IMG/VR virus record: IMGVR_UViG_3300022888_000011
Span: 1-47,296 of that record
Strand: one strand, 5' to 3'
Length of the DNA stretch: 47,296 bases
DNA from: a virus
The translations under genes and the position numbers were made by a program. Below, piece after piece: positions 20,485 to 29,830 of this stretch; position 1 is the first letter of the stretch, and every line of letters begins with the position of its first letter. The notes under the pieces were generated by a model that worked only from the letters and a program-made list of their open reading frames with translations, was not told where the DNA came from and searched no databases.

Positions 20485-20817
20485 TTACCCCTCTTCGGCT
20501 AGGATATTCTCTAGCTCTTGTTCTGCACTAAATAGTGCTTCTCTTGCAGTAACACCAGTCTGTCTCACATTAGCCAAAAATTGCTGTAAACCAGCAACAC
20601 CCGTAAGCTGACACTGAGCATGAGCCTGAACCTTTGGTTCCTGGGCCTGCAAACTAGCAGTAAACGTCAGCATACCCAGAGCAAAGTCCCTTAAATAAGT
20701 CTCAGTAAATAACTTTTTAAAGTGTTTGTTTTTCTCCAGGAAAATCAATGCATCAGCCAGTTCTACTTTGTCCCGTTCTGCTCTAATGTTTAACTCAATC
20801 TTTTCTAAATTTGTCAT
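20485..20817 (-). CDS. Small helical protein between portal side and scaffold
   Basis: 110 aa, ATG 20817 with AGAGG upstream, ending 3 nt before the scaffold start. Predicted all-helical (NIRAERDKVELADALIFLEKNKHFKKLF, then an Ala/Gln-rich middle and LFSAEQELENILAE). The pattern resembles small head proteins made with the scaffold. It is the first gene after the only roomy gap (95 nt) of the late block, where a promoter-like -10 is present. Function not recognised. Confidence 0.6.
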   Translation of the reverse strand: MTNLEKIELNIRAERDKVELADALIFLEKNKHFKKLFTETYLRDFALGMLTFTASLQAQEPKVQAHAQCQLTGVAGLQQFLANVRQTGVTAREALFSAEQELENILAEEG

Positions 20818-20849
20818 AATTTTATTCCTCTTTGTGTCCTCCTGCGATA

Positions 20850-20905
20850 TGCTGCAGTGAGCTATTATAGGTTATACCTGAGTATAAATATACTGGTCAG
20901 GCAGT
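20850..20905 (-). promoter_or_regulatory. Possible host-type late promoter (-10 only)
   Basis: On the minus strand the gap before the 110-aa gene has a perfect TATAAT (20864-20869) but no good TTGACA 17 nt upstream. N4 late genes use host sigma-70 RNAP helped by phage SSB, which tolerates poor -35 boxes, so this fits. It is only one sequence and could be chance in AT-rich DNA. Confidence 0.35.
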
Positions 20906-20912
20906 AGTATTT

Positions 20913-21500
20913 TTATTCATCCGTTAGATTTTGTAGTATATCTTCTGCGTCTTCCGCACCAGTAATTACTTTAAAGGCTTGTAAAGCCGCCATAGCTTTT
21001 GGGCCGAGGAGTTTAGTACCTGCTTTAACAAAACCAACTGCAGGTTTTACAGCTTTTCCTAAACCGCCAGTAAGAGCATTAAAAGGGTCCATTGTCACTC
21101 CTGCTGCTGCCTTTTTAGCTGCGTTCATTTCTTGCCAAGACTGCGTTTGTTTAGCTCTCCAATAATCCTCAGACGATTGCCCTACTTTTTGGATAGCATT
21201 ATTTTCAAAAGTTCTACCTAAAAATTCAATGTTACCCCCGACATTAGCCATAAACTCTTTAGCAACATCTGGACCAAATTCATTAACAGTAAAATCTAAA
21301 AGTTGCTTGCCCACATTAGCATAGTGTTCTGCAATTATAGTGTGCTCTGTTTTGGGATCCACTATACTTTTTTGGTTTTGTGCTATTTCTGGATTACGAA
21401 TCCGTTCTTTAGCTACATCTGTTTCTAATAGTTGCTGCTCTGGAGTGGGTCTAAAAATCCAATCTGGTACTTTTTCATCAGGTGTCTGAAAAATATTCAT
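20913..21500 (-). CDS. Virion-block protein, function unknown
   Basis: 195 aa, ATG 21500 with GGAGA upstream, starting 2 nt after the portal stop. N-terminus NIFQTPDEKVPDWIFRPTPEQQLL; C-terminal part Ala/Gly/Lys rich with helices (GLGKAVKPAVGFVKAGTK, GPKAMAALQAFKVI) ending in an acidic tail AEDAEDILQNLTDE. The amphipathic, Ala-rich C-terminus resembles small internal head proteins. No known domain recognised. Confidence 0.55.
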   Translation of the reverse strand: MNIFQTPDEKVPDWIFRPTPEQQLLETDVAKERIRNPEIAQNQKSIVDPKTEHTIIAEHYANVGKQLLDFTVNEFGPDVAKEFMANVGGNIEFLGRTFENNAIQKVGQSSEDYWRAKQTQSWQEMNAAKKAAAGVTMDPFNALTGGLGKAVKPAVGFVKAGTKLLGPKAMAALQAFKVITGAEDAEDILQNLTDE

Positions 21501-21502
21501 AA

Positions 21503-23674
21503 TTATTCTCCTACTGTATCTGGTTTAACGGTATCGGATATAATTTTAGTAGTCAAATCATTTTGTGCTTTTACATCTAACTTTTCCAACTCTCGGGCTT
21601 GGTTTACCCCGGATTCTTGCTCTAAGTAACTTAAATCTTTGTTATCAGCAGCACTGGAAATATCTCTTGTTTTAGCACCTTCAGTACCTGCTTTTGCCTC
21701 ATTAAGCTTACCCTGAGTAATCTCACGATAACCCTTCTCCCCATTCAATTCCGCTTCAGCAGCATGCTTGGTTGCCAATGCTTCTTCTTTAGCAATCTGA
21801 GCTTTAAGTAGATATATTTCTAATTCTCTCTTTGCTTCTTCAATTGGATCAGGTTTGGGCTCATACTCTTCAATCTTTTTAGCCATACCAGGCATCTTTC
21901 TTAAAGTAGCAATATCAGCAAGAATCATATTCCTTAAATCAGGGTCCATATTATTACCGGTAGTCTGAAGCATGAAAGCTAATTCCTCTGCTTTCTTATT
22001 ATCAGCTTCAGCAGTACTTATGCTTAACTCAAGATCAAAATGACCAGCAAGATCATCTCTACGGATCGGAATGAATCTTTCATTGGTTACTCTAATAATT
22101 TCTTCTTCAGATAAGAATTCAGCATTCATACTGATCATCTTACGACCAATCTGGATTATACCTAATGCAAGGCGCCTAAGTATACCAAATTCACGTTTAC
22201 TAGCTGCATCTAAGGCATCCCTACCACCTCCGACACTATCGCCTAATGCACGGCTATTTATACCCGAATGGAAGGCCTTCACACCGGTAAGACTCTCAGC
22301 ATCAGCATTCTGCATAGCAATCATATTGGGGGCTGAAGCAGGTATTTCCGGAAAGGAGTGCATATATACTGCTTGACGGGGATCCATTACCTGATTAAAT
22401 ACATAATCCTCACCCCTATCAAATTTACGTTTATTAGTAAAATCAAGGAAACCTTGTTGCATACCAGTCTGACTATTAGCTGATCGACCCAAAAGATCAA
22501 TCATACCACGAGTGGTAGCACCAATAATCTGTTGATTCTCAATCAGTAATTCACCATCAGGTTGACCATAAAGGGATTTACGTACTGGTAAATACACTGC
22601 TTTAACAAAGGGATGTTCTTTATCCGGGAAAGGGTTCTCTTCCATACGGATCTTACGATCATTGACCCAAGCAGCAACAATGGGTACTACTGTACCATCA
22701 CCATGGATATCCCAGTCACCCCAGTACTGTTGCACGGTAAACTGCTTACGGGGTTCATCAGTAAAATTAAAAGAATCATTATCAGGTGTCTCTTCATAAT
22801 CCGGATCAGTTAAAGGAGAAGAGGCTTCTTTATTTATATGCTTTAAATTATGATACTTACCGTCTTTCTTTAAACCGGCTACTGAAGCTTTAAAAGTCTC
22901 ACCAATAAAACCTGCCTTACGGATATCACCACCGCAGGACGGATCCATAACAAGATTTTTATGCTCCATCACTTCAAGAACTGGTTGATTCTTTGTTTCC
23001 TTCATTACTTTCTCAATACGAACACCAATTTGATTGGGTGTAACCGCCTGGCCAGTTGTAGCAAATATTTGTAATGTTTGATCCATCCCGGGATTGCTGT
23101 ATTCTTCGTACACATCCCGGTTATCTTTCTTAAGTTGCAATAGCTGAATGTATTTAGGAATAGTTTGCTGCAGTACTTCCGGATCAGTAATAGGAATAAA
23201 TTCGTATTCAGGAATCTCTTCCTCAACTTCCTCTTCTTCTGAATCCCAGCCTACTTTAACAATGACAGTACCTAGATCAACAGCATCCCGGATATAGGCA
23301 TCAATAAAATTTACTTTATCTATCTTAGTATTAAACTGATTATTCAGTACCAGAGCATTTTGTTTAGCCCGGTCTCGGTCACCAGCAGTAATTGGATTTA
23401 CATTAAAAATATCTGAAGTACTTAAGAATGGTTCAGATAAAGAAGAGTACCGCCATTCAGCCTGCTTCCGGATAACCTTGGGCACAACAGAAGATCTACC
23501 TTTTGCAGTGGTAATCTTAGCAGCTCCAGTAATATTTAAATTCTCTAACCAGGTATCAACATTATTGATATGCTTATCATAGTCCGACCGGGCATCATCT
23601 AAATTTTGTTTCAAATCAGCGATAGATGGCTCATTAGCCCAATCAGTAAGTTTTGTTTTAGCTGTATCTTCCAT
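21503..23674 (-). CDS. Portal protein (N4 gp59-like)
   Basis: 723 aa, ATG 23674 with AGGATA upstream. Length is close to the N4 portal (about 760 aa). It has an N-terminal acidic helical start, a portal-type clip and stem region (KVIRKQAEWRYSSLSEPFLS, then FNVNPITAGDRDRAKQNALV), HKNLVMDPSCGGDI, and NQQIIGATTRGMIDLLGRS, and a long Glu/Lys/Ala coiled-coil C-terminus (EEAKRELEIYLLKAQIAKEE) like the barrel/crown helix of podovirus portals. The portal forms the 12-fold DNA gate and the head-tail joint. It is placed upstream of scaffold and capsid as in N4. Confidence 0.85.
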   Translation of the reverse strand: MEDTAKTKLTDWANEPSIADLKQNLDDARSDYDKHINNVDTWLENLNITGAAKITTAKGRSSVVPKVIRKQAEWRYSSLSEPFLSTSDIFNVNPITAGDRDRAKQNALVLNNQFNTKIDKVNFIDAYIRDAVDLGTVIVKVGWDSEEEEVEEEIPEYEFIPITDPEVLQQTIPKYIQLLQLKKDNRDVYEEYSNPGMDQTLQIFATTGQAVTPNQIGVRIEKVMKETKNQPVLEVMEHKNLVMDPSCGGDIRKAGFIGETFKASVAGLKKDGKYHNLKHINKEASSPLTDPDYEETPDNDSFNFTDEPRKQFTVQQYWGDWDIHGDGTVVPIVAAWVNDRKIRMEENPFPDKEHPFVKAVYLPVRKSLYGQPDGELLIENQQIIGATTRGMIDLLGRSANSQTGMQQGFLDFTNKRKFDRGEDYVFNQVMDPRQAVYMHSFPEIPASAPNMIAMQNADAESLTGVKAFHSGINSRALGDSVGGGRDALDAASKREFGILRRLALGIIQIGRKMISMNAEFLSEEEIIRVTNERFIPIRRDDLAGHFDLELSISTAEADNKKAEELAFMLQTTGNNMDPDLRNMILADIATLRKMPGMAKKIEEYEPKPDPIEEAKRELEIYLLKAQIAKEEALATKHAAEAELNGEKGYREITQGKLNEAKAGTEGAKTRDISSAADNKDLSYLEQESGVNQARELEKLDVKAQNDLTTKIISDTVKPDTVGE

Positions 23675-23701
23675 GTGATATATCCTATTTAAATATGTTT
23701 A

Positions 23702-24172
23702 CTATTCTTTTGGAAATCTATTTTTAGCTGAACGACAAACAGCATCATATGCTTTAAGTTGCTCTTTACTTTTTTTTCTTTCTTTTGGGTCATCACTACG
23801 CAATTTAAACTGTATATCTAAATAATCATTTGAATCCGGGTATAACCACTTACGGAAAGTTGTATAGTATTTCTTTTTAAAAGCAACAGGTTCTTCACCT
23901 AAATTAATAATTGCTTTATTAAAATTATCTTCTGAATCTACATATTGTTTTAAACTGAACAAATTAGTAACAGGAAATTCTGGATAAGGTATTGTGGGCT
24001 CTGTAACAACTAAAGTTTCAGGATTAATTATACAAGTTTCTTCATACCTTTGATCACATAAAATTTCTGTGACTGGATCAAAATTAAGTTTAGCTTGATG
24101 AAGCGAACAACCTAAGTATTTTACAACTTTACCTGTTACTTTATTAAAAACTGTATATTCATTATTTTGCAT
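23702..24172 (-). CDS. Conserved-looking protein beside the collagen-like fibre, unknown
   Basis: 156 aa, ATG 24172 with AGGA upstream. It begins EYTVFNKVTGKVVKYLGCSLHQAKLN, has a central Pro-rich stretch, then a compact helical basic C-terminus (KKKYYTTFRKWLYPDSNDYLD, KERKKSKEQLKAYDAV). It follows the fibre gene by 5 nt, a position often used by fibre-assembly or tail chaperone proteins; that role is only suggested by position. Confidence 0.5.
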   Translation of the reverse strand: MQNNEYTVFNKVTGKVVKYLGCSLHQAKLNFDPVTEILCDQRYEETCIINPETLVVTEPTIPYPEFPVTNLFSLKQYVDSEDNFNKAIINLGEEPVAFKKKYYTTFRKWLYPDSNDYLDIQFKLRSDDPKERKKSKEQLKAYDAVCRSAKNRFPKE

Positions 24173-24177
24173 AATTC

Positions 24178-26421
24178 CTACTTATATGAAATCATTACTA
24201 TAATACAAGGATAGCCTGTTGCGCCACCTAAAGTACCCTGTACTTTAAAAGAATATGAACCGGCTGCTACTGTTGACCAAGTTCTGCCACCAGAGTACAT
24301 TCCTCCCTCACCACCAGCAGACCATATGAGTGTTGTACCTGCATAAAAATTAACAGTACAAGTAGTATACCCTACCATAGAAAACTGTACGGATATGTTT
24401 GCAGTAGAATGTGTAGAAAAATTATGAGTTAAAGTGTAATCAGTAGAAAGTCCACTATCTCCAGTAATCTCTGTTGCGGCATTAGCGTCAAGTTTACCAG
24501 TATTAACAGCTAGATCTTGGATATTACCAGTAGCAATAATATCACCGGTAACAGTTAAAGTAGAGCCATTCCAAAGAATACTTTTGGAGGAATTACCAAA
24601 AGCTAATTTATAGGTCCCACCATCATAGCCCATCCAAAAACCAGCAGTTGGATCAGCATGCGAAGTTTTACCCCCTCTAAGGCTTCCAGTGGTTCCAACA
24701 TTCAGTAAACCAGTATTAACAGAAAGAGCGGCTAAATTAGATACATTTATTTGGTTTGCAGTAATAGAATTAGTATAAATCTTTCCGCCATCAATAAAGG
24801 TTTGTCCTGGATATTTCCAGAGTACCGTTGAATTGTAGCCAAGTACCCCATTTGCAGCATCAGCAAGAACTGCAGCACCGCCATTTAATTCCCCAACAGT
24901 TATTGCTCCAGTATTTATTAAACTTGTTTGAATTTTAGTTCCTGAAATAATAGTGCCATCTAGGTTGCTAAAACCAACAGAAGATAAATAAGCCATAGCA
25001 GCTAAACTTAAAGCTGACTTAACAGATGCAGGATCTGCACCAATTGAACCAACAATTAAAGTTGTGGGGATATTTACATAAGTAGAATTTAAACTAATAA
25101 CATCACCAGCTACTGAAAATACAGGATCAGCCGAAGTACTGGTTAACACTTTAAAAGTGTCAGCGTTAACAATAAATTCTGATTTAGTATCATCTGGTTG
25201 AGCTGTCCAATAAGCCGGGTCTACACCAGGAGCATTGCCTGCAGCAGACGTATGAGCCAAAATACAAAGATAAACTACATTACCATAAACAACTTTAATT
25301 TCTAATGGGTAGTCTTCGCCACTGAGCCAAATAGGATTAAGTAATAACTGAAAACCGGTTGCATAAGATTTACCATTACCATCTTCAACAATGTTTACTG
25401 CAAATTGATTAGCCAATAAAGTTTGGGTGGCCTCTAAAGAATATTTTGTTGCACCAAGTTTCGTGCTGTTGACTTGGGAAAGAATTTGATTAGCTGAAAT
25501 TGTAGTTTCTGCAATATTTACTCGACCTGTAACACTATCAGTTGCAATTACTTGTAGATCAATAAGATCTCCTTGAATAGTAAGATTAGCTTGGTTTAAA
25601 AGCATTCCAGCATTAGTAGTAATTCTCTCTGAAGCCTCTAAAACAATACCAGCAGCATTAATATCGATAGAAGACTGCAGTGCAACAATATCACCAGCTG
25701 GTCCATTGATTTGACTTACATCACTTACTAATAATAAAATATCTGCAGCTGTTTGATCTATCCGAGATGTTTGCACAGCCAGATCTCCAGCTGCACTTAT
25801 TTGTAAATCAATAACACTCTGACTAATTTGTGATGCTGTTTGCTCAATACTAGAAGCTCTTACTTCTAACTTGCCAGCAGTATCAGCTTTAATATCAACA
25901 GCAGTACTGGCAATTAGAGCATTAGTCTGTATTACTGAAGTATCTACTAAAGAAACCCCTTGTGGGTAGGTTAATAATAAATCAGTACCAATGGTTGTCC
26001 ATAGAGCAGCTAATTTGTTTAGATCAGTCTCAAGGCTAGCAGTCATCTGAGCTGCTGTTAAGTTATTTCCTAATAATGCTACTAATTGATTGGTAGTATA
26101 CACACCCCCAGCACCAGTAGCTCCAGTAGCTCCAGTGGCGCCTGTTGCTCCGGTATTGCCTGTAGGACCAGTAGGACCAATTGGACCACCAACACTTACT
26201 GTAACAATGGGTTTTTCATCACCAAGAACAGTAACCGGTGTTGCGCCGGTAACAGTAATCTGAGGGGTTACATTGCCTATAACTGTGACTTGAGAGGTAG
26301 AATTATCTGTAACAGTTATTGCAGCAATAGAACTATCAGTAATAGTTACAGTGGGTTGATTACTATTCACTGTAACGGTTACTACTGTTGGGACTACGTT
26401 TACAACAGCTGTATCGCTCAT
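24178..26421 (-). CDS. Collagen-like tail fibre / appendage protein
   Basis: 747 aa. An N-terminal domain of repeating TVTxxxTPxITV strands (residues about 5-85) is followed by a short collagen-type run GPTGPTGNTGATGATGATG (about 85-105), then a long helical, heptad-like region with repeated ISQSVIDLQISAAGDLAVQTS-type units, and a beta-rich C-terminal head (from about 620, ending GATGYPCIIVMISYK). This architecture is that of trimeric phage fibres. The start overlaps the preceding stop by 4 nt (ATGA) and has no strong SD, so translation is probably coupled. The C-terminal head is the likely receptor-contacting part. Confidence 0.8.
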   Translation of the reverse strand: MSDTAVVNVVPTVVTVTVNSNQPTVTITDSSIAAITVTDNSTSQVTVIGNVTPQITVTGATPVTVLGDEKPIVTVSVGGPIGPTGPTGNTGATGATGATGATGAGGVYTTNQLVALLGNNLTAAQMTASLETDLNKLAALWTTIGTDLLLTYPQGVSLVDTSVIQTNALIASTAVDIKADTAGKLEVRASSIEQTASQISQSVIDLQISAAGDLAVQTSRIDQTAADILLLVSDVSQINGPAGDIVALQSSIDINAAGIVLEASERITTNAGMLLNQANLTIQGDLIDLQVIATDSVTGRVNIAETTISANQILSQVNSTKLGATKYSLEATQTLLANQFAVNIVEDGNGKSYATGFQLLLNPIWLSGEDYPLEIKVVYGNVVYLCILAHTSAAGNAPGVDPAYWTAQPDDTKSEFIVNADTFKVLTSTSADPVFSVAGDVISLNSTYVNIPTTLIVGSIGADPASVKSALSLAAMAYLSSVGFSNLDGTIISGTKIQTSLINTGAITVGELNGGAAVLADAANGVLGYNSTVLWKYPGQTFIDGGKIYTNSITANQINVSNLAALSVNTGLLNVGTTGSLRGGKTSHADPTAGFWMGYDGGTYKLAFGNSSKSILWNGSTLTVTGDIIATGNIQDLAVNTGKLDANAATEITGDSGLSTDYTLTHNFSTHSTANISVQFSMVGYTTCTVNFYAGTTLIWSAGGEGGMYSGGRTWSTVAAGSYSFKVQGTLGGATGYPCIIVMISYK

Positions 26422-26807
26422 AATGTTATTTCGCCAGTAACCTTTACTAAGCCAACAAGAATCTTGTCAACCACTTCAGCAACTACCGGAGGTCCGACAA
26501 GAGCATCAGTAACTAGTTCCAGGTCATAACGGCCTTCATTAAAAGTTAATGCAGCCGTGTCAGCTGCAGAAATAAACATAGTAAGAGTAGTGGTTACTAC
26601 TTCAATACCACCATTATCAGTTGTCAACTCTAACAGTGGTACCATTGGACTATTACCATGTTTTTTAATCCAAGCAGGTCTGATCTGCATACGTACCGAA
26701 TCGTAAGTACTAAAATCAATTGCTATTCCTGCAGCATTCTCAGCATTAATACCTACTGAAAATGTACCACCTCTGTAAATTGTAATATCGTAATTACCAG
26801 GTACCAT
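26418..26807 (-). CDS. Phage beta-sandwich structural protein (tail appendage N-terminal type)
   Basis: About 129 aa from ATG 26807 (MVPGNYDITIYRGGTFSVGI); a GTG 12 nt upstream is also possible but lies inside the previous gene. The pattern YDITIYRGGTF ... RMQIRPAW ... EGRYDLELVTD ... VDKILVGLVKVTGEIT is common in small phage structural proteins encoded before fibres, where the last strands read GxVxVxxEIT. It is bounded by overlaps at both ends (12 nt or less), showing a tight operon with the gp67-like protein and the collagen-like fibre. Confidence 0.65.
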   Translation of the reverse strand: MVPGNYDITIYRGGTFSVGINAENAAGIAIDFSTYDSVRMQIRPAWIKKHGNSPMVPLLELTTDNGGIEVVTTTLTMFISAADTAALTFNEGRYDLELVTDALVGPPVVAEVVDKILVGLVKVTGEITL

Positions 26808-26809
26808 AA

Positions 26810-27535
26810 TTAAGTCCACCCATTACTTTCAAATTTTTCGGAAGATTCCTCAGTCTTATCAGCCAAACCAAGTAACTCTATTTTTTTACATGAATTTTCA
26901 TATTGGTACATAAAAGTAGTATAAAGACTTCGCTCACCTTCAGCAGCCTTAGAAGCCTTTCCCTGAAACACCCGGGCAGCAACATAAAGCAATAGGGGCT
27001 CTAGTATCCAACTAGGAAAGAATAATTCTACTTCTTCTGGATTAAAGTCATCTTCTACTACAATTTTGGGATAACTGGCCAAATAGATTAAAGTCAGAAC
27101 TCTTAAAGGATCTTGAGGCGTAAGTCTTATAGTATCAAATGCTTGAGTGAACACCCCCAGATCCGGAAAACGTTTATCATTAAGATGGATTGGATCATCA
27201 TCAGCATCAATAACTTCAGTAATCTTAATTATATCATCTTCAAAGGGATCATCGCTATCTTCAATTAAATAACCATTAGAGGACACAGCAGCTACAGTGC
27301 TGCTAAGGTAATCTGAACGAATTAAATAATGAGTAATACCAGTCTGTTCATAAAGATCAATTCTCTTTTCTTTAAGAGTAAAGCGCTTATAAATCTCAAT
27401 AAGACCTAAATTTACATTACTAACTATCTTGGGATATTTTTCTTCGGTAATAGTGGATAACACTGAATTGCCTAGAGCCAAATTAGAAAATTCTCCAGAG
27501 GCTAAAGTGTCAAAAAACTCTTGTAAGGTAATCAT
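26810..27535 (-). CDS. Head-tail protein, N4 gp67-like (about 28 kDa)
   Basis: 241 aa, ATG 27535 with GAGGG upstream. Sequence features: MITLQEFFDTLASGEFSNLALG start, NVNLGLIEIYKRFTLKEKRIDL, SPVILVIY-type hydrophobic strands, and LEPLLLYVAARVFQGKASKAAEGERSLYTTFMYQYENSCKKIELLG near the C-terminus. The last pattern is characteristic of the N4 30-kDa virion protein gp67 family and resembles gp4-type adaptors. It lies next to the large terminase exactly as gp67 lies next to gp68 in N4. It likely forms part of the head-tail connector. Confidence 0.75.
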   Translation of the reverse strand: MITLQEFFDTLASGEFSNLALGNSVLSTITEEKYPKIVSNVNLGLIEIYKRFTLKEKRIDLYEQTGITHYLIRSDYLSSTVAAVSSNGYLIEDSDDPFEDDIIKITEVIDADDDPIHLNDKRFPDLGVFTQAFDTIRLTPQDPLRVLTLIYLASYPKIVVEDDFNPEEVELFFPSWILEPLLLYVAARVFQGKASKAAEGERSLYTTFMYQYENSCKKIELLGLADKTEESSEKFESNGWT

Positions 27536-27562
27536 GAGTACCCTCTACGTTAAATATTTAGT

Positions 27563-29158
27563 TTACACTACATAAGAATCAATTGTTGATACATTGTCTT
27601 CCTTCTCACTTTCATAAACATTATTTTGGTCTTTATGCATGATCACATTATCACTTGGTCTCCATACTGTCAAACTACTCAACATAGAAATAGTATCTAT
27701 AAAGTCATCGTGTTTACTCTTCATACCGCTCGGAGAAACTAATTGCAACTCATTTATGCACTCTTGCATTGGAGGGGTGTCTTTTAATTCTAAAGGAAGA
27801 TACATTTTTTTAGCCTTGAACCAAGGAACAACAATATTAAATCTAACCATTTTATGGGAGTTAGGTCTTATACCCGGCTGGTTACTATTATTGTCAGTTG
27901 CGAGCATAAAATAAATATTACGATCCATCATTTCACTTTGGATCCAGGGTATAAATCCACCTTGCTGGCCACTCACCTCAACACCTACTGTCTGGGGTTG
28001 CCACTTCTGAGCCAACCTAAATAAGTCATCAATGTTATGGTTCATTAACTGCTTTTTACAAATGCCATCGATCCAAAACCAAAAGCCTTTATTATTCAGG
28101 GCCCACACCGATATAACAGAAAAATCACTAGAACTCTTCTTACTGGTGGCAAAATCAGTAGTAATATAATAATTAAAGGCCCCTAAATTATTTAAGATCA
28201 TTTCATGTTTATACCAACAAATATCTGAATCCTGGATTAACCTGTCTTCCTGAGACATAATTCTCAACATTAACTCCTGGTTAAACGCACTGATCTCACC
28301 ATTCTCTGAGAGAGTATCATACTCCTGCTGTACAAAGTCAAAGGTAAACCTGTCCTCCCAAGCGCCTTTAAAGTCCTCTCTGGCACAGGGAAACTCTTCA
28401 CAGATCGGATATACTCTGGTATTCCAACCACTACTGCCTGCAGCTTCATATAATGGGTCTCTTTGATTAAAAGGGGTACCGGTCCATATAACCATACGCT
28501 TAGCAGGATGCATAGCCTGTCGAGCAGCTTTATATATAATATTCTTTATATCCCGGGTAATAGTAGCTGATTCAGCATTCTTATCACTCATTAAATCGTC
28601 AAAGCCTGCCCAGGATGGCCTGGTCCCATATTCTTTAAATCCTCTCACACCGGTACTGGCCCCGAACCCTCTGACACAAAATCTATGGCCGGCAGCATTA
28701 ATAAACTCCCATCGGACATCAGTAAAGTTTGCAGTAGGAATATAAGTTTTTAAGAATTCAGAATTATTATACCTGAACTCTAAATTCTTACGCATACTCT
28801 TAATACCGTTATCAATGGTGTCACTGATATACATTGCCACTGACACCTCACCAAAATCAAAGAATTCACCATATACTGCAATATATAAAAACATGTACTC
28901 ATGTAGAGCAGTCGTTTTGGCACTGCCACGGAAAGACACAAATAGATTATTATTATTAGCATTTATATTATCGAGCATATCCATATGGAAGACAGGTGAC
29001 TTATTTTCTTCACCTTCAGTACCATTAACTAACTTAATAAAAGTAATATAAGCCAGTGCTTCTTCTGACGGGACATAATGCTCATTGAAAAAAGAATAAT
29101 TAACTTCATTAAGTAATTTTTCTAAAGATGGGTTATCTTTTAATTTATCAGTCATCAT
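27563..29158 (-). CDS. Terminase large subunit (N4 gp68-like)
   Basis: 531 aa, ATG 29158 or 29155. The ATPase half has a Walker-A variant SFRGSAKTT (K81), a Walker-B-like segment PSWAGFDDLMSDKNAES, and coupling motif GTPFNQRDPLYEA. The RNase-H-like nuclease half shows YYITTDFATSKKSSSDFSVISVW, VGVEVSGQQGGF and KHDDFIDTISML (acidic triad). It drives DNA packaging at the portal and cuts concatemers. The start overlaps the upstream gene by 11 nt with a weak SD, which suggests coupled translation. Confidence 0.95.
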   Translation of the reverse strand: MMTDKLKDNPSLEKLLNEVNYSFFNEHYVPSEEALAYITFIKLVNGTEGEENKSPVFHMDMLDNINANNNNLFVSFRGSAKTTALHEYMFLYIAVYGEFFDFGEVSVAMYISDTIDNGIKSMRKNLEFRYNNSEFLKTYIPTANFTDVRWEFINAAGHRFCVRGFGASTGVRGFKEYGTRPSWAGFDDLMSDKNAESATITRDIKNIIYKAARQAMHPAKRMVIWTGTPFNQRDPLYEAAGSSGWNTRVYPICEEFPCAREDFKGAWEDRFTFDFVQQEYDTLSENGEISAFNQELMLRIMSQEDRLIQDSDICWYKHEMILNNLGAFNYYITTDFATSKKSSSDFSVISVWALNNKGFWFWIDGICKKQLMNHNIDDLFRLAQKWQPQTVGVEVSGQQGGFIPWIQSEMMDRNIYFMLATDNNSNQPGIRPNSHKMVRFNIVVPWFKAKKMYLPLELKDTPPMQECINELQLVSPSGMKSKHDDFIDTISMLSSLTVWRPSDNVIMHKDQNNVYESEKEDNVSTIDSYVV

Positions 29159-29822
29159 TCACCAACGTACTCTCAGCAATGGTCTTAACTGAGTGTGAAC
29201 CATTAAGAATAAGCTCTTGCTGTTGCTTAGCTAATTTGAGAGTAGTTTCTCTTAAAGTCCTGATAGAGTCATCCTGTTTTACTGTAATATCTAACTCCAG
29301 TTTAGAGGATTCTGGGGGTTTCAAATGAACCATTACACTGTTGGCTGCATCAGATCTTACTTTCTCTGACTTGGCGTGGTGCATCAGATCAACCTGAGTA
29401 TTCAAAGCATCCTGGTACGCGGGGGCATTCAGTACATGAAAGGGTACTAGTGTCTGTTCAAAAATAAGATTAACTAATTTACTCTTGTTATAGGCAGTGG
29501 TGTAACTCGCAATATCCTTTTGAGCTACACCATCTGCCAGAAAGCCTACATACTTATCCGGAAAGGTTTTGATGTAAGCATCTTTATTTGTATGACCCAA
29601 TAACTTAAAACTAACATATTTCACTGCACTGATATAGCTGGTCATCTTAAACCGGCCTTCAGTCATCACATTGGTATAGCTTAACAGGTTCTCTCGGAAA
29701 TGTTCCAAAGCCTCCGGATTCATCAGCATATCATTAATATCATCAATGATCTGAGGATTAACTAATTTCTTAACCGTTACCGGTAGTGCAGCTTTAAATT
29801 GTTCTTCAGTTATTGGGTCCAT
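29148..29822 (-). CDS. Probable terminase small subunit (N4 gp69-like position)
   Basis: 224 aa, ATG 29822 with AGGAT upstream. Predicted all-helical: ITEEQFKAALPVTVKKLVNPQIIDDIND, GRFKMTSYISAVKYVSFKLLGHTNKDAYIKTF, then helices with QKDIASYTTAYNKSKLVNLIFEQTL, and a coiled-coil C-terminus DSIRTLRETTLKLAKQQQEL. The middle looks like a helix-turn-helix arrangement, and the gene overlaps the large terminase, which is the small-subunit position. There is no catalytic motif. Confidence 0.7.
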   Translation of the reverse strand: MDPITEEQFKAALPVTVKKLVNPQIIDDINDMLMNPEALEHFRENLLSYTNVMTEGRFKMTSYISAVKYVSFKLLGHTNKDAYIKTFPDKYVGFLADGVAQKDIASYTTAYNKSKLVNLIFEQTLVPFHVLNAPAYQDALNTQVDLMHHAKSEKVRSDAANSVMVHLKPPESSKLELDITVKQDDSIRTLRETTLKLAKQQQELILNGSHSVKTIAESTLVNDD

Positions 29823-29830
29823 GGTTTATC

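Noticed and set aside
26470-26500. Leftward vRNAP promoter (ACC-GGA-GGT)
   Set aside because: Only a 3-bp stem inside a coding region without the conserved downstream bases; chance match.
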